Assembly: GCA_937929945.1 (NCBI GenBank)
Contig: CALFUK010000069.1
Location: 1 to 64,000, forward strand
Direction of reading: 5' to 3'
Length of the DNA stretch: 64,000 nucleotides
From: an uncultured Saprospiraceae bacterium
GTDB taxonomy: Bacteria > Bacteroidota > Bacteroidia > Chitinophagales > Saprospiraceae
Position numbers and translations under genes: made by a program. Shown one piece after another: positions 45,244 to 51,605 of the stretch (position 1 is its first letter; each line of letters starts with the position of its first letter). The notes beneath the pieces were generated by a model. It was given only the letters and a program-made list of their open reading frames with translations. It did not search any database and had not been told where the DNA came from.

Positions 45244-46401
45244 TCAGACAGACAATTCTTTGATCAGTGTATTCATGAATTCAGTTCCCTTTACCAATTG
45301 TTCCTTAGCGACAAATTCATTAGCTCGGTGAGCCTGCGCAATATCTCCAGGTCCACATATGACCGCCTGAAAGCCCGCTTCGGCAAACTGTCCCGCCTCA
45401 GCTGCATATGATACTGCGTCTAATTTATCCTCTCCTGATAATTTTTTAATCAAAGATACGATGGCATAATGCTCAGGTGTATCCAGTGCCGGTACATCAG
45501 AATGATCTTCTACTGTCACGATTGTAAATGCAGGAAATCGTTTCCTGTTTTCCAACTCCAACTCTCTGCAATAAGCCTCAAATTCTGATCGAATCTCAGT
45601 GCTCTTATCCTTGGGTATCACTCTGACATCCCAGTAGAAGGTAGCCCGATCAGAGATCACATTCGGTGCTATGCCACTGCGCTCAAATATCCCCGAATGA
45701 ATCGTCGTATGAGGAGGGGTGAATCTGTCATCGATATGTCCTGCCTCGATCAGCTGATTCATTTTATTTTCCAACCACAGGATCAAGCGAGCGGATTCGA
45801 AAATGGCACTGACTTCTTGTCTAATCCGACTGCTGTGACCGGCTGAACCATTCACCGTAGTCTTATAGATCACCATACCTTTCTGCCCGACGACCGGCTG
45901 CATCATAGATGGCTCTCCGATAATGGCATAGGCTGGCTTTTCATCATAATAGTCATTGATATCTGCTGCCAGATCTGGAGCAGCCAGACATCCTATCTCC
46001 TCATCATAGGAGAAGGCGAAGTAAATTGGCTTTGACAGCTGTGCCCTTACCATGTCTGGCAGTGCTGCCAGGCAGCAAGCTATGAATCCCTTCATATCAC
46101 ATGAGCCTCTGCCATAGAGCTTACCATCACCTCCATCAGTCAGCACAAAAGGATCGGTCACCCATGTCTGGCCTTTCACAGGCACTACATCCATGTGTCC
46201 CGAGAGGATCACCCCGCCGTCTACAGCAGGACCAATCCGGCAGTGGATGGACCGCTTCGTGCCATCTTCATTCGGCACATTCTTATATGCGACTCCGTGC
46301 TCGGTCAGGTATGCTTCTATCCACTTGGCGATGGAGATATTACTCTCTCCTCCTAATACAGGAAAAGAGACAAGTTTAGTTAGTATGTCTATAACAGTCA
46401 T
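45244..46401 (-). CDS. argE: Acetylornithine deacetylase (M20 family)
   Basis: A 385-residue cytoplasmic enzyme that removes the acetyl group from N-acetylornithine in arginine synthesis. Metal and catalytic motifs: SGHMDVVPVKGQTW, GRGSCDMKGFIACCLAAL, FSYDEEIGCLAA, and the His in NGSAGHSSRI. The C-terminal part has SYAAEAGQFAEAG and GPGDIAQAHRANEFV. It reads into the GH16 gene without a gap. Related M20 deacylases cannot be fully excluded, but the ArgE pattern is good. Confidence 0.85.
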   Translation of the reverse strand: MTVIDILTKLVSFPVLGGESNISIAKWIEAYLTEHGVAYKNVPNEDGTKRSIHCRIGPAVDGGVILSGHMDVVPVKGQTWVTDPFVLTDGGDGKLYGRGSCDMKGFIACCLAALPDMVRAQLSKPIYFAFSYDEEIGCLAAPDLAADINDYYDEKPAYAIIGEPSMMQPVVGQKGMVIYKTTVNGSAGHSSRIRQEVSAIFESARLILWLENKMNQLIEAGHIDDRFTPPHTTIHSGIFERSGIAPNVISDRATFYWDVRVIPKDKSTEIRSEFEAYCRELELENRKRFPAFTIVTVEDHSDVPALDTPEHYAIVSLIKKLSGEDKLDAVSYAAEAGQFAEAGFQAVICGPGDIAQAHRANEFVAKEQLVKGTEFMNTLIKELSV

Positions 46402-46452
46402 ATGTTGGTATTATTAGGGTCAAGATATTACGATTAATTGATAGACTTAGCA

Positions 46453-47418
46453 TCAACTGAGGCCTATCTGTTTGAATCTTGCGACGATCAATTCTTGATA
46501 AGCTGATTTTAAATCTTCAGGTATGAAGCTACGGTCTATTTTGTCATGCCATACAGGTATCATGGTCGAAAATTTCTCAAAAACATTCTCTATGGATTTC
46601 GGATTGATCTGACTCCTGGTCATCGCCTCTACAAAGTCATGTCTTTTGATTTTCTTTTTTTTACCATTCAGGTGCAGGGCTAATTCTTCATCGTCACCTT
46701 CTACTACCAGAGCAGATGCCAGCAAGTCGTAAGCGGGACAAAGGTCATAAGACCCTTTTTTATTTTTGATCAGCGAAAAATTTTTTAGGTGCATATCATT
46801 ATTCCCCGTCAGGAAAGAAAAGAGCACCATTTCATAGAAGTTAATTATATCCAACAGTGGATTCTGCGTATAGAGATAGATGGCCTTTGCTATTTGCTCA
46901 TATGAACCCTTGTACTTATGCTCCGTGAGTCGCTCCGTGATTTGGCACATATCCTCCATATGGGTCTTCTGTGACTTGTGCCGATCAATCCGCTTGGTGA
47001 TATAAGCCAACTCGCCAGAGAGCAGCCTGATCATTCCATGATTCACTGTATTAATCTTAGATAGCTGCGCCAGGTTCATGGTCAGATTTTCTATTTCTGG
47101 CAGCGACCTGTAATGCTCTGTCTGTGGTTTGAGGATGTACTCACCCCACAAGCCGACAATTGTGAACCGTGTTGCTCTCCGATCACCTTCGATTTTAGCT
47201 TGATTTAGTGACAGCTTGGGCTGTACACCAGTCACAGTCTTGTTACTTTTTATGACATCTTTTGCCAACTCCAGAATTTGCTCTTGGGTATATTCTAATC
47301 TTGGTGGCTGCTCTTTTCCGAAAATCGATTTACTACATGATCGATGATATTCAGAATTATTAGTACTGCCTCCATTCGGAATCGTATCGTAGCAGTATAG
47401 GCATTTTTTATCCATCAT
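46453..47418 (-). CDS. hipT: HipT-type kinase toxin (HipA C-terminal domain)
   Basis: A 321-residue Ser/Thr kinase fold that corresponds to HipA without its N-terminal subdomain. The Gly-rich loop is T61-V-T63-G-V-Q-P-K. In HipT of E. coli O127 the equivalent positions are two Ser that are autophosphorylated; here they are Thr. The catalytic Asp208 is in NNDMHLKNF with Asn213, and the metal Asp231 is in YDLCPAYD. The N-terminus carries Cys6-x2-Cys9 and His25-x2-Cys28, a possible zinc site seen in other Bacteroidota HipA-like proteins. Known HipA/HipT phosphorylate aminoacyl-tRNA synthetases (GltX or TrpS) and stop growth; the target here is unknown. Its ATG overlaps the hipS stop by 4 bp (ATGA). 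Confidence 0.88.
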   Translation of the reverse strand: MMDKKCLYCYDTIPNGGSTNNSEYHRSCSKSIFGKEQPPRLEYTQEQILELAKDVIKSNKTVTGVQPKLSLNQAKIEGDRRATRFTIVGLWGEYILKPQTEHYRSLPEIENLTMNLAQLSKINTVNHGMIRLLSGELAYITKRIDRHKSQKTHMEDMCQITERLTEHKYKGSYEQIAKAIYLYTQNPLLDIINFYEMVLFSFLTGNNDMHLKNFSLIKNKKGSYDLCPAYDLLASALVVEGDDEELALHLNGKKKKIKRHDFVEAMTRSQINPKSIENVFEKFSTMIPVWHDKIDRSFIPEDLKSAYQELIVARFKQIGLS

Positions 47419-47741
47419 ATTTCATCTTCATGGGGGTGAATGGATACGGCGCCAATACAATCATGACAGGCAACAAGCAGAATGCCCATGCGATCACGCT
47501 CATTCAGCTTCCAATTCTTCTCTACAATATCCAGCAACCATCCTTCTGGAATCAGTCCATCAAAAAACGGAAACAGAATCTTGCTTTCATAGAGTTTATC
47601 ACTCAGCGGTAGTGTCACGCTGACCGAAGCAGCATCTGCTCGATCTACATAGTCAGCTCGATAGGCATACTGATACCCATTTTCCGTTTCTGACAAAGTT
47701 CCAGCCCAGATATCGTCTACGTATACTTTAGCCTTCCTCAT
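47415..47741 (-). CDS. hipS: HipS-type protein (HipA N-terminal subdomain)
   Basis: A 108-residue protein from ATG 47741 (MRKAKVYVDDIWAGTL), which matches where HipA N-terminal domains start; ATG 47768 would overlap hipB by 41 bp. It has the HipA_N pattern: SVTLPLSDKLYESK, then FPFFDGLIPEGWLLD and RMGILLVACHDCIGAVSI. In HipBST systems HipS is the protein that directly neutralises the HipT kinase, in contrast with two-gene HipBA. It overlaps hipB by 14 bp and hipT by 4 bp, so translation is probably coupled. Confidence 0.85.
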   Translation of the reverse strand: MRKAKVYVDDIWAGTLSETENGYQYAYRADYVDRADAASVSVTLPLSDKLYESKILFPFFDGLIPEGWLLDIVEKNWKLNERDRMGILLVACHDCIGAVSIHPHEDEI

Positions 47742-47949
47742 GAGCTTCCAACGTTCTTGTGATCGCAACTGGCCCTAACTCATATCCGAAGAGAGAGAGT
47801 ACTTGATTTACCTTATTGAGCTTGAGCGTCTCTTTACCTCGCTCCAGCTCTCTGATAAAACGGACGCCGACACCTGCTTTCTTAGACATCTCTATCTGAG
47901 TAAAACCCAGTTCTTTTCGTTTTAATTTGACAAATGAATGTAATTGCAT
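47728..47949 (-). CDS. hipB: HipB-type antitoxin/repressor (Xre HTH)
   Basis: A 73-residue protein with a helix-turn-helix of the Xre/Cro type: LGFTQIEMSKKAGVGVRFIRELERG, then LNKVNQVLSLFGYELGPV. HipB proteins bind palindromic operators as dimers, repress their own operon and assist toxin neutralisation. It is the first gene of a hipB-hipS-hipT operon. The upstream DNA carries 22 palindromic sites that I infer to be its operators. The ATG is only about 25 bp below the predicted promoter box, and no Shine-Dalgarno is seen. Confidence 0.88.
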   Translation of the reverse strand: MQLHSFVKLKRKELGFTQIEMSKKAGVGVRFIRELERGKETLKLNKVNQVLSLFGYELGPVAITRTLEAHEEG

Positions 47950-47956
47950 TGTTTTT

Positions 47957-47980
47957 TATACCTGATCAGGTACAAAAATA
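47957..47980 (-). promoter_or_regulatory. hipB promoter and first operator
   Basis: On the minus strand TATTTTTG (47973-47980) fits TAnnTTTG. It runs directly into TACCTGATCAGGTA (47959-47972), a perfect 14-bp palindrome that would cover the transcription start and lies about 10 bp before the hipB ATG. Binding here should block transcription, giving autorepression. The -33 box is unclear. Confidence 0.7.
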
Positions 47981-48820
47981 GCAAAATCACCCCAATAGTT
48001 CCCGATCGGGTATAATATTCCCGTTACTCATAATTTTATACCCGTTCAGGTATAATATCCCCATTATTTATGGTTTTATACCCGTTCAGGTATAATATCC
48101 ACATTATTCATGATATTATACCCGTTCAGGTATAATATTCCCATTATTTATGATTTTGTACCCGTTCAGGTATAATATCCCCAGTACTCATGATTTTATA
48201 CCCGTTCAGGTATAATATCCCCAGTATTCATGATTTTATACCCGTTCAGGTATAATATTCCCATTATCTATGGTTTTATACCCGTTCAGGTATAATATCC
48301 CTATTATTCATGATATTATACCCGTTCAGGTATAATATCCTCATTATTCATGATTTTATACCCGTTCAGGTATAATATCCCCAGTATTTATGGTTTTATA
48401 CCCGTTCAGGTATAATGTCCCCAGTATTCATGATTTTGTACCCGTTCAGGTATAATATCCCCAGTATTCATGATTTTATACCCGTTCAGGTATAATTTTC
48501 TTATTATTCATGATTTTATACCCGTTCAGGTATAATTTTCCCACTATTCATAATTTTGTACCCGTTCAGGTACAATACTCCCATTATTCATGACTTTATA
48601 CCCGTTCAGGTATAATATTCCTATTATTCATGATTTTGTACCCGTTCAGGTACAATATTCCCATTATTCATGATTTTATACCCGTTCAGGTATAATACCC
48701 CCAGTATTCATGATTTTATACCCGTTCAGGTATAATTTTCCCATTATTCATGATTTTATACCCGTTCAGGTATAATATCCTCATTATTCATGATTTTATA
48801 CCCATTCAGGTATAATATAA
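47957..48820. repeat. Array of 22 palindromic operator-like sites, 40-bp period
   Basis: Ten-base cores begin at 47961 and then at every 40th base to 48801 with no exception. Site 1 is CCTGATCAGG, site 2 CCCGATCGGG, sites 3-21 are all CCCGTTCAGG, and site 22 is CCCATTCAGG. Most are flanked as TATACCCGTTCAGGTATA, an inverted repeat TATACC-N6-GGTATA. The roughly 22-26 bases between cores are similar but vary (for example AATATCCCCAGTATTCATGA against AATTTTCCCATTATTCATGA). No reading frame crosses it, since 40 is not a multiple of 3. It lies between the end of the transporter gene and hipB. E. coli hipBA, by comparison, has four operators of form TATCC-N8-GGATA. I infer HipB binding. Confidence 0.9.
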
Positions 48821-48863
48821 GTAGAAAGAATATAAAGACAACTGCAGCAATTTGAGCAAAGGT

Positions 48864-50258
48864 CTAAGCCCAACCAATCAGTACTGCAAGCATGAGGAAC
48901 AGCCAGCTCATCACCACCAGCATCAAGGTCAAGGGCGCAATAAATCTCAGCCATCGATCAAACGGTACTCGACAGAGGCTCAGCATGGCTATCAATCCAC
49001 CCAAGGTCGGATTTAGCAAATTCGTCACGCCGTCTCCAATCTGGAAAGCTAAAATCGTACTCTGTCTGGTAAGACCGACAAGGTCGCCTACTGGAATCAT
49101 CACCGGTAGCGTCGCCAGGGCCTGACCACTCCCTGAAGGGATCATCAGATTCATCACACACTGCGCCAGCGACATCACAATCGCCGAGCCGTACAATGGC
49201 AATGACGTTAAGACCTCCGAGAGATTAAACGCAATGGTATCACTGATCTGCCCCATCTCCAAGATGACTTTAATCGTGGTAGCGAAGCCCACCATAAATG
49301 CGCCAGGAGCGACCACACTGATCGAATGCAATACTGACTCGCTAATCTCTCGAGAAGAAAGACGAGCAGCTGTCCCAGCCCCGATGGCAATCATAATAAA
49401 GATGGCAGCGATCTCTTGTAGATACCAGTGGTAATTAAATATACCATAAAGCATGACGCCCATACCCGTTAAAAATACTGCAGCAACCAGCCAGTTATTC
49501 AGACTCATACTGTACGCATCTAATCGCTGAGACAGCGAGAACCCCGATGTATCCAGATCTTGTCCCAGACTCGCTGACTTATCTTTCACGATCCGCTTAA
49601 AGTATCTCACATTATAATAGGCCAAGATGGATAGTCCACTGAAGCAGATCAGACTCCTGAATGCTGCACCAGAAAACATCGGTAACTCTGCTATTTGGTG
49701 ACCGGTACCAACTGTATAAGGATTAATGGGAGACAGCCCAAATCCCACAGTGATCGCAGCGACAGAGATGCCTGCTGCCAAAATCAAGTCACCACCGATG
49801 GCCATCGACAGCATCGCACCAATGGGGACCATGGCAATATTATTCTCATAGCCTACCGCTACTCCGAGCATCCCAAAAATGAAGGTCATCACAACGACGA
49901 TAAAATACTTTCGCTGCAAGCCCAGTTTTTTCACAATCGTACCGACAGCATTCTCCACCATCTTAGATTTTTCTAATATACCAAACATGATCCCGCTAGC
50001 AAATACAATCCAGATGATATCAGAGGCTGTCTTAAACCCTTTCGCTAAAGCGACGAACATATCCAAAAATGATACTGGCTGCTGATCAATGTATGTAAAA
50101 GTGCCAGGCACCACGCGCTGGCGACCATCCACTAACTCTCTCTCAAACATCCCAGCAGGCAGAATGTAACTTAGCACAGTGGCAAAAATGATGATGCCAA
50201 ACAACATAGTCACTGGATGTGGAATTCGCTCGTACCACATTTTTCTCTGATCACTCAT
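48864..50258 (-). CDS. YfcC/DcuC-superfamily transporter
   Basis: A 464-residue inner membrane protein with about 12 hydrophobic segments. RIPHPVTMLFGIIIFATVLSYILPAG at the N-terminus, VGYENNIAMVPIGAMLS, FGLSPINPYTVGTGHQIAELP, MNLMIPSGSGQALATLPVMIPVGDLVGLTRQ and FQIGDGVTNLLNPT (each a short part here) are typical of the YfcC family. The superfamily includes C4-dicarboxylate and arginine/ornithine carriers; the substrate is not known. It is upstream of hipB on the same strand, separated by the operator array, and I see no terminator between them. Confidence 0.85.
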   Translation of the reverse strand: MSDQRKMWYERIPHPVTMLFGIIIFATVLSYILPAGMFERELVDGRQRVVPGTFTYIDQQPVSFLDMFVALAKGFKTASDIIWIVFASGIMFGILEKSKMVENAVGTIVKKLGLQRKYFIVVVMTFIFGMLGVAVGYENNIAMVPIGAMLSMAIGGDLILAAGISVAAITVGFGLSPINPYTVGTGHQIAELPMFSGAAFRSLICFSGLSILAYYNVRYFKRIVKDKSASLGQDLDTSGFSLSQRLDAYSMSLNNWLVAAVFLTGMGVMLYGIFNYHWYLQEIAAIFIMIAIGAGTAARLSSREISESVLHSISVVAPGAFMVGFATTIKVILEMGQISDTIAFNLSEVLTSLPLYGSAIVMSLAQCVMNLMIPSGSGQALATLPVMIPVGDLVGLTRQSTILAFQIGDGVTNLLNPTLGGLIAMLSLCRVPFDRWLRFIAPLTLMLVVMSWLFLMLAVLIGWA

Positions 50259-50417
50259 GCAGTGAAGTTAGGATAAATTCTCCTTCTTGAAGATGCCTGC
50301 TGAAGATCTTTGACCATTAGGTATCGCATCCTTACCCCATCGAATAAAGAAAAAAGTTACACCATTCCATCGAATCAAATAGCAGTTGTCGCAATCATAA
50401 ATGACTATTTTGTGTCA

Positions 50418-51605
50418 ATGGCAATGGATATAAATAAGATCAGAAATGAGACCTTGTACTGCGAGGATAAAATATTCCTCAACAGTGCAGGATCGTCCCT
50501 AAGTCCAACTGTAGTCAATGAAGCAGTCAGACACTTTCTATCAGAGGAAGAAACTCGCGGCGGCTACCAAGTCGAAGAAGATCGTCAGCACGATATTAAT
50601 GACTTCTATCACCAAGCCGCGATACTCTTAAACTGTAAGGCCGAAAACATCGCCTTCGCCCACGACGCCACGGATGCTTACAGCAAGGCACTCTCATCCA
50701 TCCCTTTCGAAGCAGGTGATGTGATTATTACATCCAATGATGATTATAGCTCTAATCAAATTCAATTCCTATCACTGCAAAACAGATATGGCATAATATT
50801 ACATCGAATTAATAATCTTGAAAATGGGGACATTGACTTAGATCATTGTAAACTACTGGTAGAACAACACAGACCTAAGCTGGTCGCCATCACACACATC
50901 CCCACTAACTCTGGAAAAGTACAAGACGTCAAAAACATCGGTGAGCTATGTGCAGATCAGCAAATCATCTATCTGGTAGATGCCTGCCAGTCTGTGGGAC
51001 AATTGAGCGTCGATGTCCAAGAAATCAAATGCGACTTCCTGAGTGCTACGGGTAGAAAATTTCTGCGTGGTCCCCGAGGTACAGGCTTATTATATGTCTC
51101 AGATAGAATCTTGAATCTTGGCTATGCCCCCTTATTCATCGATGGTCGTGGTGCCACCTGGACAGCTGCTAATCAATACAAGCCTGCTGATACAGCGTTA
51201 CGATTTCAGATGTGGGAAGCACCGTATGCGATGCTGATCGGACTGGCGAAAGCCATAAACTATGCCAACCAAATAGGCATCAAGAAGATAGAAGGTCGGA
51301 ATAAACAAATAATGAATCATCTCAGATCCAAGCTGGCTGAAATAAAAGAAATCAAGATGTACGATAGAGGAAGCCAGCTCTCTAACATTTTAACCTTTCG
51401 CCATATAGGGCTGTCAGTAGCGGACATCCAGAAAATATTAGATCATCACCAGGTCTATTGTAGCATCAGCACAAGAGAATGGGGCGTCATCGATTTTGAT
51501 AAAAAGGGTGTGGAGAGTGTGATCAGATTATCACCTCACTATTTCAACACTATAGAGGAAATGGATCGAGTAGCCCAGATCCTGTCAGATGTGCTCTCCA
51601 ATTAA
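50418..51605 (+). CDS. PLP-dependent aminotransferase class V
   Basis: About 395 residues from ATG 50418; a TTG at 50310 adds a 36-residue leader without similarity, and ATG 50424 is also possible. A fold-type I PLP enzyme of the cysteine-desulfurase/isopenicillin-epimerase group: FLNSAGSSLSP start, YLVDACQSVGQ with the cofactor Asp, and Lys214 in SATGRKFLRGPRGTG. The GRKFLRGPRGTG form resembles ergothioneine- or selenocysteine-lyase-like members rather than IscS. No conserved Cys of a desulfurase loop is obvious. Cytoplasmic; substrate unknown. It is convergent with the export gene and overlaps its end by 4 bp. Confidence 0.82.
   Translation: MAMDINKIRNETLYCEDKIFLNSAGSSLSPTVVNEAVRHFLSEEETRGGYQVEEDRQHDINDFYHQAAILLNCKAENIAFAHDATDAYSKALSSIPFEAGDVIITSNDDYSSNQIQFLSLQNRYGIILHRINNLENGDIDLDHCKLLVEQHRPKLVAITHIPTNSGKVQDVKNIGELCADQQIIYLVDACQSVGQLSVDVQEIKCDFLSATGRKFLRGPRGTGLLYVSDRILNLGYAPLFIDGRGATWTAANQYKPADTALRFQMWEAPYAMLIGLAKAINYANQIGIKKIEGRNKQIMNHLRSKLAEIKEIKMYDRGSQLSNILTFRHIGLSVADIQKILDHHQVYCSISTREWGVIDFDKKGVESVIRLSPHYFNTIEEMDRVAQILSDVLSN

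Noticed and set aside
47957-48820. CRISPR array
   Set aside because: The intervals between cores are short (about 22-26 bp) and similar to each other, not unique spacers; there are no cas genes, and the core is a palindromic operator next to an HTH gene.
47957-48820. Iteron-type replication origin or partition centromere
   Set aside because: No rep, par or helicase gene is nearby; the only DNA-binding protein gene adjacent is hipB. I keep the partition-like idea only as an analogy for how a repressor can coat an operator array.
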